The position numbers and the translations under genes were made by a program. From NCBI GenBank assembly GCA_028282465.1, contig JANQHX010000052.1, forward strand, positions 62,001-126,000: a DNA stretch of 64,000 nt. The letters run 5' to 3'. Each line of letters begins with the position of its first letter. Within the stretch, counting starts at the first letter, position 1. This DNA comes from Gynuella sp. (lineage in GTDB: Bacteria; Pseudomonadota; Gammaproteobacteria; Pseudomonadales; Natronospirillaceae). The notes under the pieces were generated by a model that was not told the origin of the DNA, made no database searches, and saw only the letters and a list, made by a program, of their open reading frames with translations. Positions 23,642-32,314 of this stretch are shown here, piece after piece.

Positions 23642-24355
23642 CTACCCACCCAAATAAGCCTTACGCACATCTTCGTTGACTAAAAGATTGTCGCCACTGT
23701 CATGCATCACTATTTTGCCATTTTCTAACACATATCCACGGTCTGCGAGCTTAAGTGCTTGGTTAGCATTTTGCTCCACTAAGAATATTGTCATGCCTTG
23801 GGCGCGAAGTTGTTCAATAACCTCAAAGATTTGCTGAATCACAATTGGCGCCAAACCTAGTGATGGCTCATCAAGTAGCAACAGATTAGGCTTACTCATT
23901 AGGGCACGAGCAATTGCCACCATTTGTTGCTCGCCACCGCTCATAGTGCCGCCACGTTGATCAAAGCGTTCTTCAAGTCGAGGGAATAAACGGAACACGT
24001 ATTTTAATGCTTCGTCATAATCTTCTTTGCTGGTGAAGAAGCCACCCATGTTTAGGTTTTCTTCAACAGTCATGCGAGAAAAGATTCGGCGACCCTCAGG
24101 CACAATGGCAATGCCATTACGCATGATTTCAGAGGTTGGCTTACCTGTAATTTCTTCACCATCGTAAAACACTTTACCCTTTTGAGGTTGAGGGTCTCCG
24201 CAGAGACTCATGAGTAAAGTTGTTTTACCAGCGCCATTGGCACCGATAAGGGTGACAATTTCACCCTCATTGACTTCAAGACTGACATCTTCAAGCGCCT
24301 GAACTTTGCCATAGGCAGTACTGACATTTTCAAATTTAAGTACGGTTTGAGTCAT
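23642..24355 (-). CDS. livF: Branched-chain amino acid ABC transporter ATP-binding protein LivF
   Basis: A 237-residue ABC ATPase: Walker A GANGAGKTT, signature MSGGEQQMVAIARAL, Walker B LLLLDEPSLGLAP, switch His replaced by the LivF-type VEQNANQAL. It powers import of branched-chain amino acids or related compounds together with LivG and permeases LivH/LivM. Its start overlaps the stop of livG, so translation is coupled. Length is normal for LivF. It is the last gene of the livKHMGF run. Confidence 0.9.
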   Translation of the reverse strand: MTQTVLKFENVSTAYGKVQALEDVSLEVNEGEIVTLIGANGAGKTTLLMSLCGDPQPQKGKVFYDGEEITGKPTSEIMRNGIAIVPEGRRIFSRMTVEENLNMGGFFTSKEDYDEALKYVFRLFPRLEERFDQRGGTMSGGEQQMVAIARALMSKPNLLLLDEPSLGLAPIVIQQIFEVIEQLRAQGMTIFLVEQNANQALKLADRGYVLENGKIVMHDSGDNLLVNEDVRKAYLGG

Positions 24356-25119
24356 CAGTCTTCCCCCAAGTAAGCTTTAATTACATCGGGATTATTTTGA
24401 ATTTCTTCAGGCGTGCCTTGGGCCAAGGGCGCCCCTTGATTCACTACATAAATTCTGTCTGAAATATCCATCACCAATTTCATGTCATGTTCAATTAATA
24501 GAACGGCTAGATTAAATTCGTCACGCAGATGAGAAATAAGCCCGTCTAGATCAGAAGTTTCTTTCGGATTTAACCCTGCTGCAGGTTCATCCAACATGAT
24601 TAAGCCGGGCTCGGTCACCATACACCGAGCGATTTCTAAACGACGTTGCTGACCATAGGCCAGGTTGCCAGCTAACCAGTTCGCTTTGTCCAGTAAGTCT
24701 ACCTGTTTAAGCCAATACTCAGCCCTGTCCATCGCTTCGCTTTCAGCTTTGCGATAGCCCTTGGTTTTTAATAATCCGGCTAGCAGGCTGGTATTGAGAT
24801 GACGGTTCTGGGCAACCAACAGGTTTTCGATGACCGTCATTTCTTTGAATAAGCGCACATGTTGAAAAGTACGAACCACGCCTTTACGAGAAATAATGTG
24901 ACCTGGCAAACCATGGATGGGTTCGCCTTTATATAGAATGATTCCGTCAGTCGGTTGGTAGAAACCGGTCAAGCAATTGAAGACTGTGGTTTTACCCGCT
25001 CCGTTAGGGCCAATTACCGAAACAATTTCTTTATCGTCGACGTGCAGTGAAACATTGTTCACTGCTAATAGACCACCGAACTGCATTTTTAAGTCTGTTG
25101 CTTCCAGAAGATGACTCAT
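24355..25119 (-). CDS. livG: Branched-chain amino acid ABC transporter ATP-binding protein LivG
   Basis: A 254-residue ABC ATPase of the LivG type: Walker [24 protein letters not shown] signature (LivG has YGQQR where others have LSGGQ), Walker [14 protein letters not shown] and the EHDMKLVM switch. The extra ~20-residue loop ([20 protein letters not shown]) is typical of LivG compared with LivF. The start overlaps livM by 4 bp. It works as a heterodimer with LivF. Confidence 0.9.
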   Translation of the reverse strand: MSHLLEATDLKMQFGGLLAVNNVSLHVDDKEIVSVIGPNGAGKTTVFNCLTGFYQPTDGIILYKGEPIHGLPGHIISRKGVVRTFQHVRLFKEMTVIENLLVAQNRHLNTSLLAGLLKTKGYRKAESEAMDRAEYWLKQVDLLDKANWLAGNLAYGQQRRLEIARCMVTEPGLIMLDEPAAGLNPKETSDLDGLISHLRDEFNLAVLLIEHDMKLVMDISDRIYVVNQGAPLAQGTPEEIQNNPDVIKAYLGED

Positions 25120-26405
25120 TGGGCAGTCTCCTTCTGTATTTTATCTGAATTCAATTGAATATGTGGTCGTGTCATTGGCATAAAACCTTGAGGTCGCCAA
25201 ATCATCATTAGTACCATCAAACCGCCAAACATAAGCATTCTGAATTGACTGAACTCTCGAGCCACTTCGGGCAAAACGGTCAACACGATAGCCGCTAAAA
25301 TAACGCCCACTTGAGAACCCATACCGCCTAAAACCACGATGGCTAAAATGATTGCGGATTCAATAAACACAAAACTTTCTGGGGAGATCGTGCCTTGATA
25401 GGCCGCAAAAAAACTACCTGCGAAACCGGCAGTGGTAGCGCCAATGGTAAAAGCAGAGAGTTTGATCATGGTTCTACTCATGCCCAAAGAGCGGCAGGCT
25501 ATTTCGTCTTCGCGCAATGCTTCCCATGCTCTGCCAATAGGCATGCGCTGAAGGCGATTAATCACGTATATACACAGCAACACTAGGATCAGCGCTAACA
25601 GATAAATAAAGATCATTCGATAAATAGGATCGTATTCAATTCCAAAGAAACCATGGAATGTATCCCATCCGCCGTCTCTCAGTTTTCGGTTAAACTCCAG
25701 TCCAAACAGTGTCGGACGATCAATGCCAGTTATGCCATTGGGGCCACCGGTTATGCTGGTGAGATTATTTAAAAGTATTCGAATAATTTCACCAAAGCCC
25801 AAGGTCACAATGGCTAAGTAATCGCCCCTTAAACGAAGCACAGGAAAACCCAATAAGAAACCAGCCAACGCTGCCATGCCACCGGCAATGGGTAACGCCA
25901 TCCAAAAACTGAAACCAAAATAGTAATTCAACAAGCCATAGGTATAGGCGCCCACGGCATAAAAGCCAACATAACCCAAATCTAATAGGCCGGCTAAACC
26001 CACTACAACATTAAGGCCCAAGCCAAGCATGATATAAATTAAAACCTTAATTGAAATGTCTAACCCAGAACGACTTTCATAAAGGAATGGCCACAGAAAT
26101 AAAGCAAGAATTAAAAAGATGGTGAGCAGTCGCATCACTTTTGGCTGAACTAAATAGCTTTTTAAATTTAGTGAAGGCACTGCTTCTTTAAAGGTTGTAA
26201 CACCTGCATCTATGGGTTTGCGAAAGAGTTGAATGAAGAAGATGGCAACCGCTGCGATGATTATCATCATCCAGTCAGCTGCGGGTGCCGCTTGAATTTT
26301 TAGCATCAAGCTTTCGTTTAGTAGGTCTATTCCCAAAATAGGTAAAGCCAATAAAACGAACACAACAGCCGGAATTAAGGCTGCAACAAATGGATTACGC
26401 ATCAT
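25116..26405 (-). CDS. livM: Branched-chain amino acid ABC transporter permease LivM
   Basis: A 429-residue permease with ~10 membrane helices. The LivM signature region GGLMVLGL-type is seen as [35 protein letters not shown], and the cytoplasmic EAA-like loop is [32 protein letters not shown]. The long N-terminal extension (~100 residues with two hydrophobic segments) is typical of gammaproteobacterial LivM. It overlaps livH by 4 bp and livG by 4 bp. Confidence 0.9.
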   Translation of the reverse strand: MMRNPFVAALIPAVVFVLLALPILGIDLLNESLMLKIQAAPAADWMMIIIAAVAIFFIQLFRKPIDAGVTTFKEAVPSLNLKSYLVQPKVMRLLTIFLILALFLWPFLYESRSGLDISIKVLIYIMLGLGLNVVVGLAGLLDLGYVGFYAVGAYTYGLLNYYFGFSFWMALPIAGGMAALAGFLLGFPVLRLRGDYLAIVTLGFGEIIRILLNNLTSITGGPNGITGIDRPTLFGLEFNRKLRDGGWDTFHGFFGIEYDPIYRMIFIYLLALILVLLCIYVINRLQRMPIGRAWEALREDEIACRSLGMSRTMIKLSAFTIGATTAGFAGSFFAAYQGTISPESFVFIESAIILAIVVLGGMGSQVGVILAAIVLTVLPEVAREFSQFRMLMFGGLMVLMMIWRPQGFMPMTRPHIQLNSDKIQKETAQ

Positions 26406-27328
26406 ACTTTTTCCACCTCTGGCTTACCTAATATGCCGTAAGGTCGAAACAGCAACACTAAAATTAATAATCCAAAAGAAACAACGTCTTTGTATTCCGC
26501 CGAAAGATAACCAGCAGTCATGGCCTCGGCGATGCCTAATAGCATGCCGCCAAGCATTGCCCCAGGAATACTGCCAATGCCTCCAAGTACCGCAGCAGTA
26601 AATGCTTTTAAGCCTAATATAAATCCAACATAGGGATTGATTACCCCATAAAATGTGCCCAGCAATACACCTGCAACTGCGGCCATGGCAGCACCAATTG
26701 CAAAGGTTAGTGCGATAATAAAATTGGTATTGATGCCTAACAGGTTTGTCATGCCCAAATCTTCTGAGCAAGCCCGACAAGCTCGACCCATTTTTGTTCG
26801 TGTCACGAATAACGTGAGGGCAATCATGGCGGCAATGGTAATAACCCAAATAACCACCCGCATGTAAGTCAGTGTGGCTTCAAAGCCGTCCGGGTTTCCA
26901 AAAGTCCACCCTCCTTCAACCAAAGGCGGCATGGCAATGTCTCTTGATGATTGCCCAACTCGCACATAGTTTTGCAGAAAGATCGACATACCTATGGCAG
27001 AGATCAAAGCGATTAGTCGATTTTGTCCACGGACAGGTCGATAAGCGACTCTCTCTATGGAGAATCCATAAACCGATGTGAGGGTGATGGCCACAATCAT
27101 GGCGCCAGTGATAAGTAAAAACGCGCTATCTACTCCCATCATCATTAGAGCAGCAATGACAATAAAGCCAATGTAACTACTGATCATGTATACCTCGCCG
27201 TGGGCGAAGTTGATCATGCCAATGATGCCGTAAACCATTGTGTAACCAATGGCGATAAGAGCGTAAGCGCTACCAAGTGTGAAGCCGTTAAACAGCTGCT
27301 GAATAAATAAATAAAACTGATCAGCCAT
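26402..27328 (-). CDS. livH: Branched-chain amino acid ABC transporter permease LivH
   Basis: A 308-residue permease, first of the four membrane and ATPase genes. It begins [39 protein letters not shown], the diagnostic LivH N-terminus. It contains [27 protein letters not shown] and the EAA-like loop [24 protein letters not shown]. About eight helices are visible. It is separated from livK by 165 bp that contain an attenuator-like hairpin. Confidence 0.92.
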   Translation of the reverse strand: MADQFYLFIQQLFNGFTLGSAYALIAIGYTMVYGIIGMINFAHGEVYMISSYIGFIVIAALMMMGVDSAFLLITGAMIVAITLTSVYGFSIERVAYRPVRGQNRLIALISAIGMSIFLQNYVRVGQSSRDIAMPPLVEGGWTFGNPDGFEATLTYMRVVIWVITIAAMIALTLFVTRTKMGRACRACSEDLGMTNLLGINTNFIIALTFAIGAAMAAVAGVLLGTFYGVINPYVGFILGLKAFTAAVLGGIGSIPGAMLGGMLLGIAEAMTAGYLSAEYKDVVSFGLLILVLLFRPYGILGKPEVEKV

Positions 27329-27444
27329 GAAGAGTAACCGGGTTAGTGAGACCGAATTTTCAATAAATGAGTCTCTGGGTTTGTTTATTTTTCAATCTAA
27401 TGCCATTGAGGCAACTAAATTGATCATCACTTAAATGTGCAAAA

Positions 27445-27470
27445 GGTGCGCTGACGGAAGTCAGCGCGCC
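27445..27470 (-). terminator. Attenuator-like hairpin between livK and livH
   Basis: GGTGCGCTGAC and GTCAGCGCGCC form an 11-bp stem (one G-U) with a 4-nt loop. Read on the minus strand it is followed by CCTTTTGC. It lies between livK and livHMGF and would lower transport-gene expression relative to the binding protein, a common arrangement. Confidence 0.65.
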
Positions 27471-27493
27471 TTCTTTAACTTTTTCTATTTGAG

Positions 27494-28627
27494 TTAGAAG
27501 GTTTTCAGTTCGGCAGTACCGTCTTTCTTCCAAAGATAAGCAGCAAAAGTATTTTCACCACCAACAATGTCACCTTTGCCGTCCCACTGAATGTTACCTA
27601 CCGCAGTAGAAAATACTTGTTTACGCAGAGCATCTTTTACCGCCGCAGTATCGGCAGTTCCAGCAGCTGTGATGGCTTCGGATAACGCCATAACAGCGGC
27701 ATAAGAAGGCAGTACGAAAGTATCTGAGGCATTCACACCCAAGGCTTCAAACTCAGCAACCAACGCCGCATTGCTTGCTTCACCATCATAAGATTTTGGC
27801 TGAGTAGCAATTAAACCATCAGCAGCTTCGCCAGCTGCTTCCACGATTTTGTTGTTTGACACACCGTCACCACCAACAAACTGGCCAGTCCAACCACCGT
27901 CGCGGCCCTGGCGCATAATTTTTGCTAATTCTGGGTCGTAACCACCGAAGAACATGAGATCGATGCTTTCTGCTTTCAACTTAGCAATTAAAGGAGAGTA
28001 ATCCGCTTCGCCCGCAGTAATCGCTTCATACATCACCACGTTGACACCCATAGATTTTAGATTTTCATTTACTTGAGATGCTAAACCCTCGCCGTAGGCA
28101 GATTTGTCATGCACTACCGCCACATTGGTGGGTGCGAGGCTCTTAACCACACCTGCTGCGAAAGGACCTTGTTGATCATCACGACCCACTGTGCGGAACA
28201 CATATTCGTAACCACGTTCAGTGATTTCAGGGTTAGTGGAGGCAGGCGTAATCATGACCACACCGGCGTCTTCATAAACGTCTGAAGCAGGAAGCGTAGA
28301 GGAAGAGCATAGGTGACCAATAACAAAAGAGATTTCAGCAGACACCACTTGGTTTGCAACGGTTGTCGCTTGTTTTGGCTCACACACATCATCCAACTCA
28401 ACTAACTCGACAGGTCGCTCAAGCAAACCGCCGGCGGCGTTGAGGTCTGCAACGGCTTTCTTAGCACCGCTGATCTGCATTTCACCAAATTGAGCCAGTG
28501 GGCCAGAAAATGGACCAGCAACTGCAATCTTGATGGCTTCTTTGGGTTCATCGGCTTTTTCAGAACATGCTGCAACTGCCAATGCGATGGCAGCCACACC
28601 CAGGGCTTTCATGGTGTGCTTAATCAT
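27494..28627 (-). CDS. livK: Branched-chain amino acid substrate-binding lipoprotein (LivK/LivJ family)
   Basis: A 377-residue periplasmic binding protein with a lipoprotein signal ending AVAAC, so Cys21 would be lipidated. The mature type-1 binding fold shows IKIAVAGPFSGPLAQFGEMQISGAKKAV, VVSAEISFVIGHLCSSST, VVMITPASTNPEIT, DDQQGPFAAG and GGYDPELAKIMRQGRDGGW, as in Leu/Ile/Val-binding proteins. A lipid anchor is unusual for enterobacterial LivJ/K but common elsewhere. A GAGAGA SD precedes the ATG. Substrate specificity (Leu, Ile, Val, urea, amides) cannot be decided. Confidence 0.9.
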   Translation of the reverse strand: MIKHTMKALGVAAIALAVAACSEKADEPKEAIKIAVAGPFSGPLAQFGEMQISGAKKAVADLNAAGGLLERPVELVELDDVCEPKQATTVANQVVSAEISFVIGHLCSSSTLPASDVYEDAGVVMITPASTNPEITERGYEYVFRTVGRDDQQGPFAAGVVKSLAPTNVAVVHDKSAYGEGLASQVNENLKSMGVNVVMYEAITAGEADYSPLIAKLKAESIDLMFFGGYDPELAKIMRQGRDGGWTGQFVGGDGVSNNKIVEAAGEAADGLIATQPKSYDGEASNAALVAEFEALGVNASDTFVLPSYAAVMALSEAITAAGTADTAAVKDALRKQVFSTAVGNIQWDGKGDIVGGENTFAAYLWKKDGTAELKTF

Positions 28628-28914
28628 TTATATCTCTCGCTATTGTTAGGGATTCCTTTTGAGATGCTGGTTCCGGACGAAGGAATTCTTGCCACATCCC
28701 GTAGACAGCAAAGTATGGTTCAGTATTTTGTTAAAGAAAACAAGTGTAAGAGCCAAACAGGTCGCTCACTTAGGAAATCACATTGATGTAAATCGGACGA
28801 ATAAACAAAAACAGCATCGAGAAAACTAATTTAAATGATACGAATAATATCAAATAGTTTAATAAAATGGTTGAAAGGAGAAAATTGTGACGGGGATCTT
28901 TCAGTTAATGGAGC
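28628..28914. other. Gap upstream of livK
   Basis: This 287-bp stretch holds no gene on either strand that I can support. It must contain the livK promoter (minus strand), and no clear regulator site stands out. Confidence 0.4.
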
Positions 28915-29316
28915 TTATTCTGTTGGCATTTCTTTCTGCTCTTTCAGGTAAAGAAATACGTCTCGTATATCAAATACTAGGGAAACTATTTGCGAGATTA
29001 ACGTTAGCTGTAACCAAAATTTTAAATTACCTGAGGGAATTGAAGTGATTTGCCAAGCTAACCATGGCACCAGAGCCAACCAAAGAATGTGCCCTAGCCC
29101 CAGGATACGGCCATAACCATACTTGCCACAGAGCCACATCATAAACATGCCCTGAACCAGAAAGATCACTAACACTGATAAAGCGATAGAGTCCGGTAAA
29201 AACGCTATGGCATAGAGGTTGATAAACATTAACCATAACACCCAGATGCCAACCCACTTCGGGCCTTTCAAAAGCCCGCTGAAAAAGCCGATGGTGCCAT
29301 CAACCATTACTTTCAT
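28915..29316 (-). CDS. Hypothetical small membrane protein
   Basis: A 133-residue protein with about four hydrophobic segments (residues ~20-40, 42-62, 73-93, 98-117) and a charged C-terminus (DIRDVFLYLKEQKEMPTE). The GKYGYGRILGLGHILWLALVPWL part resembles small inner-membrane proteins of unknown function in marine gammaproteobacteria. It has no recognised motif. It lies between livK and the M23-hydrolase gene on the same strand, without overlap. Confidence 0.6.
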   Translation of the reverse strand: MKVMVDGTIGFFSGLLKGPKWVGIWVLWLMFINLYAIAFLPDSIALSVLVIFLVQGMFMMWLCGKYGYGRILGLGHILWLALVPWLAWQITSIPSGNLKFWLQLTLISQIVSLVFDIRDVFLYLKEQKEMPTE

Positions 29317-29381
29317 GTTGTTTCTCTATTCACTCTTTGATGTTAAGACTCTGTTTTATATATGAGGTTTCATTGCACAGT

Positions 29382-30878
29382 TTATAAACCGAGTTCATCA
29401 TCACTGAGAAATCGTCCATTCTGCAGAAAGTAAGCGGTTTGGGTCTGCACCAGTGAATCTCGCATGATCATAGTGTGACCTCTGGGTACCACAATGAAGT
29501 CAGTCATTTCATTTAACTGCGCACTCTCCACACTGACTTTGCCATCGTGCTCACCATTAAATAACCAATTAAACCAGGGGTCTGAACTATTTTTCCCGGC
29601 AATCACACCAATTTGTGCATCCACACCTCGCATTCTGTTAGGCATGCTTTGCTTCCCAGTGCTTAGTTGCATTGCTGCTGGACCCATTAGACGGCTGAAC
29701 CAAATCCATTGCCCCATTTTATCTATCACTTCACTGCCTTTATTGGGCGGAGCTAACATCACTATTCGACTGCCTTCGGGCAAATCCTGATGCTGTAAGT
29801 AGTAACGCAATAAAATGCCGCCCATTGAGTGGGTCACGAAATGAATATTTTCAACACCATTGCGCTCGGCTTTGGCAATGGCATTAGCAACATAACTCGA
29901 CAGCACCTCTAAGGATTGTTTACGTGATGGATAACCCTGATTGCAAACACTGTATCCTTCAATGTTGAGTTGGCCTGCCATGGTATTCATGGAAAAAGGC
30001 GTTCGACCTAAACCATGCAATACAATGACAAGACCTTTCTTACTGGTAGGCAGATTCCATTGGCAAAGATCTTTCTGATTTGGAACGAAGTAAGCGGGAT
30101 CAATTCTTTCTTGGCCCCAATTCATGCGCCAATCTAAATGCGGCCCTGTCGATCTTCCGGTTGACCCAACCAAGCCAATTACTTCACCTTGTGTGACACT
30201 CTGACCTTCTTCCACCAACACTTTAGACAGGTGGATCATGGTGGAACTCAAGCCCAAGCCGTGATCCAAAATAATGGTACCACCACTGTAAAACAGGTCA
30301 TCATCGGCCATCACGATGGTGCCATTTGCCGGCGCATAAACTGGTTCACCTTGAGGTGCAGCGATATCTATTCCGAAATGAGGACGACCTTCTTTACCGT
30401 TGTATGATCTCGCAGATCCATAAACACCGGATATTCTCCCAAACACTGGCCAGATAAATGGCTGCATAAAACCTTGTAATTGAGATATTTTAGAGCGGGA
30501 CTTTTTTACTTTTGCAGCTTCTTGCTCAATACGCTTTAACGCCGATTGGGGAGGCGTTACCGTTCGACTGGGAACACCTTTTATGTGCTGAACATTATAT
30601 TTGCGAGCTTCCAGCGTAATGATTTCAGCGGTGGTCGATTGATCTTTAAGCCGATATTGAATTTCATGGGTTAATTTAGCATCTCGACCTAAGCCGATAA
30701 CAAAGTGACCGTTATCCAACACAGGTACCAATTGGCCATTGAGTAAAACCTGAGTTCCGGGCTCCACTCGCCCAAAAAGATGCCCACCTTGCTTTTTAAA
30801 GCCGTACAATTCTACGTCTGCGGAAGATTCTAGGCTGAAACACCAAGCCAGAACCAATATAATTAATTTTAACTTCAA
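29382..30878 (-). CDS. M23 peptidase fused to an alpha/beta-hydrolase (lipase-like) domain
   Basis: About 498 residues, exported (hydrophobic signal LKLIILVLAWCF, cleavage near SSA). The start is probably TTG at 30878, after an AAGG; a longer frame reaches 31085 but adds non-signal sequence. Residues ~130-265 are an M23 metalloendopeptidase domain: HFGIDIAAP gives HxxxD, and GPHLDWRMNW replaces the usual HxH with HxD. Residues ~285-498 are an alpha/beta hydrolase: VLHGLGRTPFSM oxyanion-type motif, nucleophile elbow THSMGG, and a C-terminal catalytic-His region VVPRGHTMIM. The frame is continuous, so it is one polypeptide joining cell-wall-peptidase and esterase/lipase modules. A Gly/Pro linker region joins them. 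Role unknown, perhaps envelope remodelling. Confidence 0.8.
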   Translation of the reverse strand: MKLKLIILVLAWCFSLESSADVELYGFKKQGGHLFGRVEPGTQVLLNGQLVPVLDNGHFVIGLGRDAKLTHEIQYRLKDQSTTAEIITLEARKYNVQHIKGVPSRTVTPPQSALKRIEQEAAKVKKSRSKISQLQGFMQPFIWPVFGRISGVYGSARSYNGKEGRPHFGIDIAAPQGEPVYAPANGTIVMADDDLFYSGGTIILDHGLGLSSTMIHLSKVLVEEGQSVTQGEVIGLVGSTGRSTGPHLDWRMNWGQERIDPAYFVPNQKDLCQWNLPTSKKGLVIVLHGLGRTPFSMNTMAGQLNIEGYSVCNQGYPSRKQSLEVLSSYVANAIAKAERNGVENIHFVTHSMGGILLRYYLQHQDLPEGSRIVMLAPPNKGSEVIDKMGQWIWFSRLMGPAAMQLSTGKQSMPNRMRGVDAQIGVIAGKNSSDPWFNWLFNGEHDGKVSVESAQLNEMTDFIVVPRGHTMIMRDSLVQTQTAYFLQNGRFLSDDELGL

Positions 30879-31111
30879 TTGCCTTGTATCACTTTGATCA
30901 AAATTGGCGATGAGTATACTGCCACAAAATTTAAACTGTGAAAGACAGAATTTTAGGTCCCGCCAAAAACAAAAATAAGGAGTCTGTTGGCTCTGTATCC
31001 CGCTCAACCTGAAATAATCACTTCTGAAGGGTAAGTGAACCCTGTCTACCACTGCTACAATCTGAATGTTGGCCCACCCAGTCAATCAACCTAGCGGACT
31101 AGTTAACTATA

Positions 31112-32299
31112 ATGAGTAACAAAATTTTAGTAATTAATTGCGGAAGCTCTTCCTTAAAGTTTTCACTTTTTGATATGACCAGCGGAAACGAAATGGTTTC
31201 TGGCATTGCTGAAAGGTTAGGCAACCCTGACGCTTCACTAACCTTAAAACACGATGGCGATAAATTGACTTCAGAAATTCCAGAAGCTGATCATGCCTTG
31301 GCCTTGCAAGCAATTATGAAAGGCCTAGAAAGCACCGGAATTAATTTAAATGAACTCATAGCAACTGGTCATAGAGTAGTTCACGGCGGCGAATTTTTCG
31401 CCGAATCAGTGGTGGTAGATGACGCAATACTCGAAAAAATTGAAGCTTGTAATCACTTAGCTCCGCTGCATAATCCTGCAAATGTGTTGGGCATTAAAAC
31501 CATGGTTAAGCTATTTCCTAACCTACCTCAAATTGCGGTTTTTGACACAGCATTTCATCAAACCATTCCACAACAGGCTTTCACTTACCCACTGCCGTGG
31601 AAGCTCTATAAAGACCATGGCGTTCGTAAATATGGTTTTCATGGTACCAGCCACAGGTACGTTTCAGCACAAGGCATAAAGCAACTGGGGTTAGATCCTG
31701 AAAACTCTGGCGTTGTTGTCGCCCACCTTGGTAATGGGTGTTCTGCCACAGCGGTAAAAAATGGTAAAAGTGTCGATACCACCATGGGCATGACTCCGTT
31801 AGAAGGTTTGGTTATGGGTACACGAAGCGGTGACATTGACCCAAGCATTCATCAATACCTTGCAGATGAAACGGGCATGAGTCTTACCCAAATCACTAAC
31901 ATGCTAAACAAAGAAAGTGGCCTGTTAGGTATTTCTGAAACCAGCAACGACATGCGTACGTTGCAGCAAGCAAGAGAAGAGGGTAACAAACAAGCTGAAT
32001 TGGCAATTGAAGTGTTTTGCTATCGCCTCGCTAAACAGATTGGTTCTTTAGCTGTGTCTGTGGGTCAACTAGACGCACTACTCTTCACTGGAGGCATAGG
32101 GGAAAACGATCGCTATACCCGTGCTAGAGTGCTTGAGCTGTTAAAAATATTTAATTTTAATCTTGATGAAACTCACAACCAAAACAATGGCGCTGACAAT
32201 AACGGCGTTATTACTCAGGCTAATTCAACCATTGCCGCGGTTATAGAAACCGCTGAAGAGTGGATGATCGCTAAAGATACCTTAGCTTTAGTTCATTAA
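31112..32299 (+). CDS. ackA: Acetate kinase
   Basis: A 395-residue ASKHA-fold kinase: acetyl phosphate + ADP to acetate + ATP (reversible). Diagnostic features are ILVINCGSSSLKFSLFD at the N-terminus, TGHRVVHGGEFF, HLGNGCSATAVKNGKSVDTTMGMTPLEGLVMGTRSGDIDP and LLFTGGIGEND. Length fits the family (~400). It is followed 15 bp later by pta, forming the usual acetate overflow/assimilation pair. It is divergent from the M23-hydrolase gene. Confidence 0.95.
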   Translation: MSNKILVINCGSSSLKFSLFDMTSGNEMVSGIAERLGNPDASLTLKHDGDKLTSEIPEADHALALQAIMKGLESTGINLNELIATGHRVVHGGEFFAESVVVDDAILEKIEACNHLAPLHNPANVLGIKTMVKLFPNLPQIAVFDTAFHQTIPQQAFTYPLPWKLYKDHGVRKYGFHGTSHRYVSAQGIKQLGLDPENSGVVVAHLGNGCSATAVKNGKSVDTTMGMTPLEGLVMGTRSGDIDPSIHQYLADETGMSLTQITNMLNKESGLLGISETSNDMRTLQQAREEGNKQAELAIEVFCYRLAKQIGSLAVSVGQLDALLFTGGIGENDRYTRARVLELLKIFNFNLDETHNQNNGADNNGVITQANSTIAAVIETAEEWMIAKDTLALVH

Positions 32300-32314
32300 T
32301 ACAAGGGGTTAACA

